From Nemertoderma westbladi (lineage: Eukaryota; Xenacoelomorpha; Nemertodermatida; Nemertodermatidae), in assembly GCA_032718475.1 (NCBI GenBank), contig JAUCBJ010005445.1, positions 1 to 53,574 of the forward strand: a stretch of 53,574 nucleotides of DNA. The letters are read 5' to 3'. A program made the position numbers and the translations under genes. Under the pieces are notes generated by a model, which was not told where the DNA came from, searched no databases, and saw only the letters and a list, made by a program, of their open reading frames with translations. Positions 1 through 10,001 of the stretch are shown one piece after another (positions within the stretch are counted from its first letter, which is position 1; every line of letters begins with the position of its first letter).

Positions 1-1227
1 AGAGAATTTGAAATTTTCGAGTGATTATTTTTAAACATCAATAACTTCTGTTCTACTGGGCCGTTTGATCTGAAACTTTTTTCATTGGATAGAGGATAGA
101 TTGTAGTGTGTGAAATAGGATACAACTTGGGAAAAGACGCATGTGCACTTAGTGCATAATGCACTTAAAAAGTACCATTTTTTCGATATTTCAAACACTA
201 TTATTTCCAGTTCCATTCATCGTATAATGTTATTTTTTGGATTAAAATGTAGTTTGGAGTGATTTCTAACTATAATCGTAACATTTGTTTAACTTTTTAT
301 GTATATAAAGTGACTTAAAATGCCCATGAATATGGTCCAAAATCGCAAATATCGCGATTTATTAAATTAGATTTTTTACACTTTTAGTGACTGACACTGG
401 ATCATACACCATCGTAGATCGGTAGAGGTTAAACATAAGTTTGTTAAATAAGAACCACCATTACGATCTGCTGAAGTGCACTTGTACAAATAAGTGTGCA
501 AAAGTGCAAATTTTTTAATAAGGTCAAATTATATAGCATTGGGTTCTTTTCTTTGCAGATACTTTATTTTCATATTAATATGTTGTTTGGCTCATACTGA
601 GCGCATTAGGGATATGCGTACAAATAAGCGGCCCTTATTAAGGCTTCGATTGGGTTAATAAATAAAACATAAGGTTGTAATATTCTAAAAAACAGTGTGA
701 TATTAAATGAACTTTAAACAATAAATAAAGATCAAATAACAAATGGACCACACAATTAAAAACTCGCACAATTTTGTACTTATTATATCGCTTCAAATTA
801 ATTCAACAGTGGATATTTGGGGGAAGGGGGAAGTTACAGTGTGCATTCGGGGGAAGTTTGGTGAATTGCATTTATGCAGTGAATCCAAACTTCCCCCTTT
901 TAGATATCGTATACTTAAGACATGCTCGGTTGTCAGGGAAATAATTGTTACTGTCACACTTTGCTTCCATTTATCCTATCCTTTATTATTACCCCAGTCA
1001 GATAAGAGATAATAATCAGTAAAAACCAAACTAAACTGTCTTTCATGCAAACAAATTTCTAATTAAAGACGGGTGAATGACCATGACCATGGAAATAATT
1101 TTAAATATAATCGTATATCAACTCTTTGGGGAGGCTTCCAAACCCAAAAACAATTATTTCGTTACATATAATATAGTAAATAACGTTGTATGTTCTTCTT
1201 CCTCTCATAATAAAATATTAGGTATTA
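1..1227. other. AT-rich DNA without a recognisable gene
   Basis: No open frame here resembles a known family. The longest, 743-1012, codes for 89 residues without domain, signal or repeat and looks like chance. The segment is AT-rich, with several short GTGCA/TGCAC-type words near 140-165 and 475-510 and one clear hairpin at 849-897. It may be decayed transposon or intergenic DNA. Confidence 0.6.
849..897. repeat. 13-bp perfect inverted repeat (hairpin)
   Basis: GGGGGAAGTTTGG at 849-861 is the exact reverse complement of 885-897. The 23-base spacer holds a second, nearly perfect inner pair (ATTGCAT against ATGCAGT), so a transcript from either strand could fold into a long, almost continuous hairpin of about 49 nt. 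It could be the core of a small inverted-repeat transposon or a chance foldback. No flanking duplication was recognised. Confidence 0.6.
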
Positions 1228-2975
1228 TTAGGTAATATTAGGTAACTTTATGTCTTTATAATAAATATTAGGTAACTTTATGTCTTTATAATAAATATTA
1301 GGTAACTTTATGTCTTTATAATAAATATTAGGTAACTTTATGTCTTTATAATAAATATTAGGTAACTTTATGTCTTTATAATAAATATTAGGTAACTTTA
1401 TGTCTTTATAATAAATATTAGGTAACTTTATGTCTTTATAATAAATATTAGGTAACTTTATGTCTTTATAATAAATAATAGGTAACTTTATGTCTTTATA
1501 ATAAATATTAGGTAACTTTATGTCTTTATAATAAATATTAGGTAACTTTTTGTCTTTATAATAAATATTAGGTAACTTTATGTCTTTATAATAAATATTA
1601 GGTAACTTTATGTCTTTATAATAAATATTAGGTAACTTTATGTCTTTATAATAAATAATAGGTAACTTTATGTCTTTATAATAAATATTAGGTAACTTTA
1701 TGTCTTTATAATAAATATTAGGTAACTTTATGTCTTTATAATAAATATTAGGTAACTTTATGTCTTTATAATAAATATTAGGTAACTTTATGTCTTTATA
1801 ATAAATATTAGGTAACTTTATGTCTTTATAATAAATATTAGGTAACTTTATGTCTTTATAATAAATATTAGGTAACTTTATGTCTTTATAATAAATATTA
1901 GGTAACTTTATGTCTTTATAATAAATAATAGGTAACTTTATGTCTTTATAATAAATATTAGGTAACTTTATGTCTTTATAATAAATATTAGGTAACTTTA
2001 TGTCTTTATAATAAATATTAGGTAACTTTATGTCTCTATAATAAATATTAGGTAACTTTATGTCTTTATAATAAATATTAGGTAACTTTATGTCTTTATA
2101 ATAAATATTAGGTAACTTTATGTCTTTATAATAAATATTAGGTAACTTTATGTCTTTATAATAAATATTAGGTAACTTTATGTCTTTATAATAAATATTA
2201 GGTAACTTTATGTCTTTATAATAAATAATAGGTAACTTTATGTCTTTATAATAAATATTAGGTAACTTTATGTCTTTATAATAAATATTAGGTAACTTTA
2301 TGTCTTTATAATAAATATTAGGTAACTTTATGTCTTTATAATAAATATTAGGTAACTTTATGTCTTTATAATAACTATTAGGTAACTTTATGTCTTTATA
2401 ATAAATAATAGGTAACTTTATGTCTTTATAATAAATATTAGGTAACTTTATGTCTTTATAATAAATATTAGGTAACTTTATGTCTTTATAATAAATATTA
2501 GGTAACTTTATGTCTTTATAATAAATATTAGGTAACTTTATGTCTTTATAATAAATATTAGGTAACTTTATGTCTTTATAATAAATAATAGTTAACTTTA
2601 TGTCTTTATAATAAATAATAGGTAACTTTATGTCTTTATAATAAATATTAGGTAACTTTATGTCTTTATAATAAATAATAGGTAACTTTATGTCTTTATA
2701 ATAAATATTAGGTAACTTTATGTCTTTATAATAAATATTAGGTAACTTTATGTCTTTATAATAAATAATAGTTAACTTTATATCTTTATAATAAATAATA
2801 GGTAACTTTATGTCTTTATAATAAATAATAGGTAACTTTATGTCTTTATAATAAATATTAGGTAACTTTATGTCTTTATAATAAATACTAGTTAACTTTA
2901 TGTCTTTATAATAAATAATAGGTAACTTTATGTCTTTATAATAAATATTAGGTAACTTTATGTCTTTATAATAAA
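1209..2975. repeat. 30-bp minisatellite, array 1 (about 58 units)
   Basis: Tandem units of exactly 30 bp, each containing TAGGTAACTTTATG and TCTTTATAATAAAT. The phase never slips across about 1.75 kb; only substitutions occur. Two common unit types differ at one base (AATATTAGG or AATAATAGG). The left edge (1209-1240) holds degenerate partial units and the right edge is enriched in variant units, as expected at the margins of an array kept uniform by unequal exchange. The same unit recurs at 20113-21110, 32218-32313 and 36604-37430. The minus strand has one stop-free frame of 602 codons, but this follows from a 30-bp period and is not taken as a gene. Confidence 0.97.
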
Positions 2976-3017
2976 TAAAGGAGAACAGAAGACAAAGAAG
3001 AAAGAAGAACCAACCTG

Positions 3018-3827
3018 TTGAAATGTAAAAAGACACTAAAGATTGCTACAATAAACGCACGCACACTGAAAGCACTTACCAAACAGGGTGACATGGTCGC
3101 TCTGGCAATGGAATATAACATCGACATCATCTGCATCCAAGAACATCGGATTTGTCATGAAGACACTGCCATGAAGTACAATGACATTGGAAATGGATGG
3201 ACGTTAGTAACAAGCTCAGCAGTACGAAACTCGGCCAATGCATCAATTGGTGGAATAGGAATTCTGCGAAGCCCATTTGCACTTAAGACCCTAAACAACA
3301 TCGAATCTATAAATTCCAGGGTTATGATCGCAACATTTGATGGGAATCCCAAGACAACAGTTATATGTTGCTACAGTCCAACCAATGCCTCAGAGCCAGA
3401 ACAAGCAGTCAAGTTTTATGAAGATCTGACTGGACTTATAAAGGACATTCCGACACACAATGTTAAAGTCATTGCTGGTGACCTGAATGCGCAAATTGGC
3501 CCAGAAGACATCAAAGGTTACACCTATAACACCAGTTCTAACAGAAATGGGTACTTACTTTTAGACCTAATGGAAGAATGTGAATTGATACCAACAAACA
3601 ACACATTCGAAAAGAGTAAGGGGAAGCTATGGACCTTTCAATACCCTAATGGAACCAAAGCACAACTGGATTACATCCTTATAAACAAAAAGTGGAGAAA
3701 CAGCATGATCAACTGCGAGGCATACAGCTCGTTCAACCTAATTGGTTCGGACCACAGAATTGTGACTGCAGAGATCAGACTCAGTTTGAGAGCCAGCAAA
3801 CCCAGGACAAGCAAGCAAATCAACTAG
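3018..3827 (+). pseudogene. LINE endonuclease domain (APE type), first segment of the RTE-like ORF
   Basis: The 269 codons encode an exonuclease-endonuclease-phosphatase fold, the enzyme that nicks target DNA to start reverse transcription. Visible motifs are TINARTL near the start, QEHR (residues about 41-44), GDLNAQIG (about 154), LDYIL (about 218) and GSDHR (about 244), in the order expected for the family. The first codon used is ATG at 3018, but the frame has no clear 5' limit because the 30-bp array abuts it. The frame stops at TAG (3825-3827), and the downstream segment continues in the same frame with a DW motif typical of this linker, so this is one nonsense change in a longer ORF. 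Confidence 0.85.
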
Positions 3828-3911
3828 GACTGGGAGAAACTCAGAACTGACAATGCAGTAAAGGATGCTTATACAGTAGAAGTTCAAAACCGCTTTGAAG
3901 CACTTCAGTCA

Positions 3912-4565
3912 ATGGATGAAGACCAATCCACCGATTCAATATACCAGAATATAATAACAGCCCACAAGGAATCAGTTAAGAGGCATATCCCCCAGAAACC
4001 CAAACGAAAACAGTATGTGCCATGGCAAAACTCTGAGGTTACTTGTAAGAGAGAAGATCTTAAGATAGCCTACAAAGTTAAAACCGAACAACCAACAACA
4101 GAAAACATTAACAAGGTTGAGAAAGCTAAGGACGATCTTAAATTGTCCTACAACATCAGCCAGGAAAAGTACATACAGGATAAAATTGAAGCAATTACAA
4201 CTGCTCACATACAGCAACAATCAAGACTTACCTGGCAAACTGTAAATGAGGTATCTGGTCGGAAAAGTTGTGCAAAGGGGCGCCTCAAAGCCGATAGTCC
4301 TGAAAAACGTGTTCAGCACTTGCTTGGACAGCCACCAAACATCGAGGTCAGCCCTACAAGGAAAATATATGACAAGACACTACCTATAGAAACAGGGGAC
4401 TTCACACCTGCCGAACTCCAAAGAAGCATTAAAAGCATGTCCAATAATAAAGCGAGTGGATTAGATGAAATCCCAGCGGAGGTATGGAAAACAGGAGTGC
4501 TAAACATACCATTATTGAATGTTTGCAACCGGATGTTAAAAGGATTTGGACTAAAGGTCAACTAA
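3912..4565 (+). pseudogene. Linker and start of the RTE-like reverse transcriptase
   Basis: Same reading frame as the endonuclease segment. It covers the Lys-rich linker between endonuclease and RT, then the start of the RT, with NKASGLDEIPAEVWK near residues 178-192, a conserved entry motif of LINE reverse transcriptases. A frameshift near 4545 ends the frame; the following RT block (LPKKGDLG, NYRGI) is read in another frame at 4560-4640. The segment is a dead remnant. Confidence 0.8.
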
Positions 4566-4655
4566 AGCCTCTCCCCAAGAAAGGAGACCTCGGTATACCA
4601 ACAAACTATCGTGGGATCTGTCTGCTTGTGGTAGCTTGCCAAAATATACAATAAA

Positions 4656-5051
4656 ATGATTCTATATAGGATTAGGCCTCACATAGAGAAACTACTGCGT
4701 AAGAGCCAAAACGGATTTCGACCAAGTAGATCAACAATAGCTCAGATACTTGCACTACGGAGACTGATTGAAGGAATTAAGTCAAAGAATCTCCCCGCTG
4801 TCATGACTTTTGTGGACTTCAAGAAGGCATTCGACTCCATCCATAGAGGTAAAATGCTTGAAATCCTAAGAGCTTATGGAATACCAGAAGTAATTGTTGC
4901 TGGCATTGGATTGTTATATTGTGACACAGAAGCGCAGGTACTCTTACCAGATGGTGAAACTGAGTTTTTCTCAATCCTGGCTGGGGTACTGCAAGGTGAC
5001 ACATTAGCGCCATTACTATTTGTAATTGTACATACATATGGCATATGGTAG
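4656..5051 (+). pseudogene. RTE-like reverse transcriptase fragment
   Basis: It contains QNGFRPSRSTIAQILALRR, TFVDFKKAFDSI (RT motif A, with the catalytic Asp in VDF) and LAGVLQGDTLAPLLF (motif B). It stops before motif C, the ADD aspartates, so no active enzyme is possible. The last residues after FVIV are not RT-like and mark where the LINE has been cut off. It lies 67 bp before the BEL copy A LTR. Confidence 0.85.
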
Positions 5052-5117
5052 TAAAATTCACAACACATAGAAAACATAGTATAAGGGTTGGTCATTAAGT
5101 GCAACTATAAACAAAGT

Positions 5118-5747
5118 TGTGACGGGATCAAGGGATCCCGACCAGATATGTAAACTACGCGTCACCGTGTTTGCTTTAGGGATTGCTGCTGGTATTTAGG
5201 CCAAGGCCGTTGTAGTAAAATAATCAGAGTTGATGTTGTCTTTTGTTATTTGGATAAATTGTTAATATAGTAATAACACAGTAAAGATTGCAGATAATTG
5301 ATAATACAAGATGGATATCGGTATAATGTATGTTGGTGACGGTGACGGTGAGAAACATCACCGGTCTGCACTAAAGCTGATAACTGGGTAACTGAACCGG
5401 CAACTAATATCCATTGATAATATATGTGATCGCTTCTACACTACTGTGGCCTTTCACCTAGTGGATGCTCTCCCTCGCCCCTATTGGCTAATAATCTACT
5501 TCACGCCTCTCCCCTATCTGGGAGTCTTCCCCCCCCCCCCCCTGTCGCTGGCCCTTGCTAGCTGTCTCCCCTTCTGAGGTGATTTAACCTCTAACCTCCC
5601 TTTGTGTGGCTTTGGGGTTTGTGTTGTCCCTGGCGTTGGTTGTGATACGAGATTAGTTATTGCTAATCTCGTATCTCCAACATATTGCTGAAAAGGTGCC
5701 ACTTCCCATTTTATGAGGGTAATGAAGCGGAATTGAATCCGCTTACA
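5118..5747 (-). repeat. 3' LTR of BEL copy A
   Basis: Runs from TGTGACGGGATC to GCTTACA on the plus strand (TG...CA ends). Identity as an LTR rests on the first 82 bp, which recur at 20031-20112 with only a few changes, and on the adjoining polypurine tract. It contains a C14 run at 5529-5542 and a GGGATC..GGGATCCC inverted motif near its end that is also present in the copy B LTRs. At 630 bp it is longer than the copy B LTR and belongs to a different subfamily. Confidence 0.85.
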
Positions 5748-6579
5748 CTCCCCCCATGCTATCTTCCCAGTGAGAAGATATCATCACCTATAAGTGCGCT
5801 TCAATTCCACTGGAACCCGATCTACTATCGGGTGTGGGGTGGAGTTCTTTTCTTGGAGTCGGCTTTCCAGGCCGCTCCCTCTGGGTATGATATTACTACC
5901 CATTCTTTGTGCAACCGCAACCTATGTTGCACCAAGACATCTGGTGTCTCGGTTCGAGACAATTGTGGACTCTTCTCACACAATTTTTTATATCTCCTCT
6001 CTACTCTAGACTGACTCTAACTTCTCTAGCTCCACTCTAACTCCACTCTTACTCCACTCTACTTTTGCACCTCTTTGTCCCTCACTCTGCCTCTTACTCC
6101 TCCCCCCCCCCCCACATTTGAATCGCACCCGTATTCTTTCCACATGCGTCAACACCACCTCTCACTATCTCCCCTGCAATCCTGTACTCAACCTTTACTC
6201 ACTTTGCCCCATTCACTCCTGACGAGCCTTACCCTCCCCTTCCGTGCCGTTGCACTCAAGAAGTGTGAAGTGTGTAGTGCCGCGTCTAGTCTCCCGTCTT
6301 CCTGTCATAATCGATTGGTCCCCAGTCCCATTAGCTAGTTGGAAAAGGTTACATGACTATAGTACTTACTTTGATTATATTAATTTTAATTATACTCTAT
6401 TGATCATTACATACGTACATACTAATTGCACTTTTATTAAATTTGCACTTAGGAGTTCGTATTACTTCGCATGTGGTGCCTTCCAGGCATCCCCACATCT
6501 CCCCCTCCAAGTCCTAGTTCGCTCCTCCCGTCTTTGGAAACCATCTCAGTTCCTTCCCTCTGTTGTCGTCCTGTCTCGG
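5748..6579 (-). other. 3' untranslated region of BEL copy A with polypurine tract
   Basis: Between the accessory ORF and the 3' LTR. The bases touching the LTR (5748-5755) read GGGGGGAG on the sense strand, a polypurine tract that primes plus-strand DNA synthesis; copy B has the same tract at 21657-21665. A C12 run lies at 6102-6113. No supported coding region; the plus-strand frames here are shadows. Confidence 0.6.
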
Positions 6580-7620
6580 TCACTTCCTGGTTGTTGCCGC
6601 TTCCTTGTTCTTATCCTCCTTAAGGCTCCTCATCCTTGCCGTTACCTCCTTACTGATTCCCGTGGTCGATTCCTTTGGCGCTAGTGTTATTAGCTCCTGG
6701 TATCGCTTCGCAGGTGGCCCTTCCGAATGCCCCCCCTGCTTTCCCCTAGTAGCGTCCCACAAGATCACCTTCATGGCCCACGGCACATGCTCCGCCAGGA
6801 AATCTCTGAACTCTCCCCAGTTCTCTGGCGCCCATCTATCTAAATACCTCTGCGTATTGATCACTCCACCATACAATGCCGCCGTCGCTACTTCTTGATA
6901 AGTAAATGGAAGTCTCCGTTTAATGATTTCCAGGTGGGCCTCCTGGTTAATATTGAAGAAACCCCGCCGAAACTCCTAGGCCTTCATTCTCTGCCGCGTC
7001 ATGACACCGATGTCGGCCCACTCCTCGAAGATCTTAAACTTCTCCTCGTCGTCCATCCAGTCGCACTGGCGTCCGTAGTGCCCCCAGAAGTTACACTTAG
7101 AACACCGGTTGTGCAACCGCAAACACGCCCCCATCCTGTGACTCGACTCGCGGCAGTAGAGGCAACTCGTCCCCTTCTGGAATCGATACAAGCAGCTCTT
7201 TTCCTGGTGAGTAAGCCTCCCACAGTAATTGCAGCCGTGTATCAACGCATCCCGCCCCAAGTCGTCTTTTGCCCCAAGCGATCTCCTCAGTCTATGGAGC
7301 CGTTGGTAAGCAAACTTCTGGACGTTAACGTATCTGTCCATGTCTATGTCCTCGTCTCGCCTCGGCATCATCTCTCTGAATATTACCCGTGGTGCCGTTC
7401 CCGGTTGCTCGCCCAACCTGATGGTGCTCCCCACGAAATCCACCGCCGGCTCCTCATGCACCCAGGCCCGCTTGCCGGGTTTATCCCGGAAGGCCCTCGC
7501 CCCGCTGGCCATCACCACTCTCCCGCCAACCCAGTCTGTGTCTGAGTGGCCAATCCTCTCGATGGGCGGCATCTCCCCGAACTCGTCATCATCCTCGTCC
7601 CCCGATGGGAGCGGATCCAA
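6580..7620 (-). pseudogene. Accessory ORF3 of BEL copy A, C-terminal part with three CCHC zinc knuckles
   Basis: Continues the ORF at 7589-9061 after a one-frame shift in the 7589-7620 overlap. The first 214 codons (7620-6976) carry three consecutive C-X2-C-X4-H-X4-C zinc knuckles: C130/C133/H138/C143, C153/C156/H161/C166 and C173/C176/H181/C186. Such knuckles normally bind single-stranded RNA or DNA, as in gag nucleocapsid. A TAG stop at 6976 is followed in the same frame by about 130 further open codons to 6580, including WAPENWGEFRDF, so the protein was longer. An acidic stretch (GDEDDDE) lies near the join. BEL elements normally carry a knuckle in gag, and this element does too, so a second triple set downstream of pol is unexpected. 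Confidence 0.75.
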
Positions 7621-9061
7621 ACCCGGTATACCGGCAGACCCACTGTATCCCTTCCCACCTTGGCTCTCGCCCGTAACTTTCCATCCTTCCAGTTCCCTTG
7701 GTCTTTTCTTCGCAAAATCGCCCCTCGGCGCCCGCTGGCATGAGCATCGCCTGCAATCCCAATGTTGACTGTTTCGGCAATCCTTCCATCCACCCCAACT
7801 CCTGCCCCAGAGACTCGCCCGAGCTCCCTAATCCCAACTGTAACTCGTCCAAGGCCTGGGCCTCGAACCCGTAGCCCTCTCCTCTAGCTTCCGCCTCTCT
7901 TTCGTCTGCCTCCCTCCTTTCTTGTCTGGCAATTTCTTCCAATCGCTTCTCCTCTAGTCTATCCGCCTCCAGCTTCTCCCACCTCTGATATGGTGTATCC
8001 ACCTCCCTGTCTACTAGATATCGGCAGTTGTAGTATACCGACTCGCCCATCAGCCCCGGGTGGTCTGCCAGACCCTCGAAGGCGACCTTGAAGGCTCTTG
8101 ACAGCAGAAACGCCGTTGGCTCTCTTCTGATAACCACGGCCATGAATAGGTTTAGTAAACCTATCATTATCCAATGCTCCTGCAGGATATATTGCTTCTG
8201 ATATATCTTTATCGTTCCTCTCCGGAATTGATACACCTCCTGTTTCCCTGGCCTCGCTCCCCACTTCAGCGAGTTCGCCAACTCCGCTCCGTACTCCTCC
8301 CTAAATTTACCCCAGTCCATCGGCTTGTGGCAGACGAGCCCCATTAGCTGGCCCTTCGCCACTGCTCCGCAATGTCCCCTGTTCTCTACTAATCCCAACC
8401 CGGCTGGCCCTGTCATAGCCATGTAGACCGTTTGCATGTCCAGGAGGTTGGGGGTCCCCGTTCTGACAATCGTCGACTTCTCCCTTACTAGGTTCTGCAT
8501 CGCCCTTGGCAACCGGTTCAACTTCGGCCCGCTCTTCTTCCCATACGTTCCCAGATCGAACAGGAATATGTCCCCATTTGGCGCAGCCAAATGTAGAAGT
8601 ATGGTTCTGGCCGAACCTGCCGACCCTCTTCTCAAACCCTCGTCATCTTCCACGATCCCTTCATCGTCTAGGACCATGTATCCTCCCCTTCTGACGGACT
8701 CTACGAACCTCTTCCAGTCCTTTCTCGGTGGTTCCCTCGGATACTTCGGTATCCCGAACTTTGCCTCGTCTCCCTTCACTATGTAGTGGAAATGCTCAAG
8801 GATCGCGTTGTCTAGCGACGGCGTCCCGTAGGTCCCGACCAGCCGCCTCTCGTGCACCTCCCTGAAATGGTCCTGCAGCGCTCGCGCCTTGTGACCCTTC
8901 TCTAACCGCTCGTAGTATCCCCTCGTCTTCTCCTCTGGATGCCTCTGGGTGAAATCTACTAGTATCTCCTTTCCACCTATTTCCGCCTTTCTCTTTCTGA
9001 CAAGTCTCTCCGCCATTTCGAACGCTCCCGATCGCTCACCTACAAGGTGGTGCCTTACCAA
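7589..9061 (-). CDS. Accessory ORF3 of BEL copy A, N-terminal part, possibly exonuclease-like
   Basis: 490 open codons downstream of pol on the same strand, in the place where some retroelements keep an envelope. No signal peptide or envelope feature is seen. Residues about 119-306 resemble the RNase D/EXD1 3'-5' exonuclease fold: MVLDDEG (D132 and E134, like the DxE of motif I), TILLHLAAPNGDIFLFDLG (the LLQLATP..VYLFDL strand pair), LLDMQ (D208, like the conserved DTQ), KWGARP (267-271, like W..RP), and Y291-x3-E295 in place of Yx3D. The segment that should hold the second catalytic Asp is shortened, so activity is doubtful. Residues 360-400 form a charged Glu/Arg helix. The open frame begins with TTG; the first ATG is codon 16 (9016). 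Expression could use a spliced RNA. The family assignment is inference. Confidence 0.6.
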   Translation of the reverse strand: MVRHHLVGERSGAFEMAERLVRKRKAEIGGKEILVDFTQRHPEEKTRGYYERLEKGHKARALQDHFREVHERRLVGTYGTPSLDNAILEHFHYIVKGDEAKFGIPKYPREPPRKDWKRFVESVRRGGYMVLDDEGIVEDDEGLRRGSAGSARTILLHLAAPNGDIFLFDLGTYGKKSGPKLNRLPRAMQNLVREKSTIVRTGTPNLLDMQTVYMAMTGPAGLGLVENRGHCGAVAKGQLMGLVCHKPMDWGKFREEYGAELANSLKWGARPGKQEVYQFRRGTIKIYQKQYILQEHWIMIGLLNLFMAVVIRREPTAFLLSRAFKVAFEGLADHPGLMGESVYYNCRYLVDREVDTPYQRWEKLEADRLEEKRLEEIARQERREADEREAEARGEGYGFEAQALDELQLGLGSSGESLGQELGWMEGLPKQSTLGLQAMLMPAGAEGRFCEEKTKGTGRMESYGREPRWEGIQWVCRYTGFGSAPIGGRG

Positions 9062-9381
9062 GGCTCAAAATAGATGAGTGATATAGTTATGATGGTCTGT
9101 GTGGTCTGATAATGGCCTATATCTCTCAGAACACTAGGTATTTACACTATATTTACACTATGTCCCCCTAAAATGCTAAATTTCCCTAATTTCCCTAAAT
9201 CTGTCAGTTACTTTTATTATGTTCTAGAATTTTCCTGCCTACTGTTACTATAATTTGTTGATTTTTATTTTTTACTACTAATTTTAATTCTGCTACTGTG
9301 CTATTAATATTCGTAGTGGATTATTTTGTCTAAATAACCCCTTTGTTTTGCATACAGGGTAGACTACTATTCCTTACTGTG
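9062..9381 (-). other. BEL copy A spacer between accessory ORF and pol (left part)
   Basis: AT-rich non-coding spacer, the continuation of 11873-12511 before the Penelope-like insertion split it. Similar sequence stands at 21980-22100 in copy B (Pyr-rich, with CTACTGTTAC and ATAATTTGTT words). No gene seen. Confidence 0.6.
9368..9381. repeat. Target-site duplication of the Penelope-like element, left copy
   Basis: TATTCCTTACTGTG at 9368-9381 is repeated exactly at 11859-11872, directly outside the element. A 14-bp direct repeat is within the variable range reported for Penelope-like insertions and fixes both ends of the element. Confidence 0.85.
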
Positions 9382-9382
9382 A

Positions 9383-9920
9383 AAAGATGATAGAAAAAAT
9401 AATAAAGTATTGAGGGTCTTTAGCTGGTTATATTATATTAGATAAAGATACAATAGTAAACGTTTTCGACCTACCGGTCTGCATCAGACTATGTACTGGC
9501 AACTAACAGGAAAAGGTGGGGGTCTATATATATATATATAAGTTTTAAAGGGGAATACCTGATAGGTGAATCCCAGAAAGGTTAGCGTGTATGTATGTAC
9601 TGTATAACGTAAGGTAATTGTGATAGGGAAAATACACCGAGTTAGTTATAAGCTGTCAATCTAAAGTACAAATATAGGGTTGCAGGTTGGGTTATAAGGT
9701 TGGGAGAAGTTGATAGGGAAATCCCAGGAGTGGTCATGTGTCTACATACTGAATGGTATAATTGGATTAGGTAGGTTACATAGGATTATGAGGTATCTAC
9801 TTAAAGCGCATGGTTAGGTAGAATGCAACATAATGATAGCTGTAATTTTTACAGAGTAAGAAAACACAAGAAACAGAAAAACCAAGACAAAAACAAAAAG
9901 GAAGGTAGGGGAAAAAACAC
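9383..9920 (-). repeat. Left pseudo-LTR arm of the Penelope-like element
   Basis: Reverse complement of 11284-11809. It includes a short (TA)n tract at about 9527-9540, the hammerhead-like motif at 9463-9489, and an A-rich inner edge (9861-9920) with a 12-bp insertion relative to the other arm. Confidence 0.9.
9463..9489 (-). ncRNA. Hammerhead-like motif in the Penelope pseudo-LTR
   Basis: On the minus (sense) strand the order is CTGATG, then a GACC-GGTA-GGTC stem-loop, then GAAA. This matches the layout of a hammerhead ribozyme core (CUGAUGA, stem II, GAAA), except for a C where the invariant A after CUGAUG should be, or a one-base insertion. Penelope-like elements are known to carry hammerheads in their pseudo-LTRs. 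I could not identify convincing stems I and III by eye, so it may be a degenerate or inactive copy. The inverted copy is at 11705-11727. Confidence 0.45.
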
Positions 9921-10001
9921 ATAGAGACCGGAAATTCGCTATAAGGGCACTGTAGTTGTGTAAGATATAGAATATAGGGTGTATTATATAAAACCTTGGG
10001 T

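Larger units (their letters stand above)
2976..5034 (+). mobile_element. RTE-like non-LTR retrotransposon (LINE), broken, 3'-truncated
   Basis: A plus-strand LINE that begins immediately after the 30-bp array. It encodes an apurinic-type endonuclease followed by a reverse transcriptase, as in RTE-like elements with one long ORF. It carries an in-frame stop and at least two frameshifts. The coding match ends inside the RT, just after the LAGVLQGDTLAP region and before the catalytic ADD motif, so the 3' end is lost. The 83 bp from 5035 to the LTR at 5118 are unassigned. It is related to, but clearly diverged from, the three minus-strand RTE copies at 14.4, 39.3 and 50.0 kb. Confidence 0.85.

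Noticed and set aside
743-1012. 89-codon plus-strand frame
   Set aside because: No domain or supporting signal, and it spans the hairpin; chance frame in AT-rich DNA.
1209-2975. CRISPR array
   Set aside because: Units are contiguous 30-bp repeats without unique spacers, in eukaryotic DNA.
1228-3036. 602-codon minus-strand frame of decapeptide repeats with signal-peptide-like start
   Set aside because: It is produced by the 30-bp minisatellite; the leader is antisense LINE sequence. No other gene feature supports it.
6895-7545. Plus-strand 216-codon frame opposite accessory ORF3
   Set aside because: Antisense shadow. The minus strand shows three regular CCHC knuckles, the plus strand shows no domain.
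7589-9061. Accessory ORF3 as a retroviral-type envelope
   Set aside because: No signal peptide, no clear membrane anchor and no Cys pattern of an envelope; one weakly hydrophobic stretch (about residues 297-311) lies where the exonuclease-like helix is expected.
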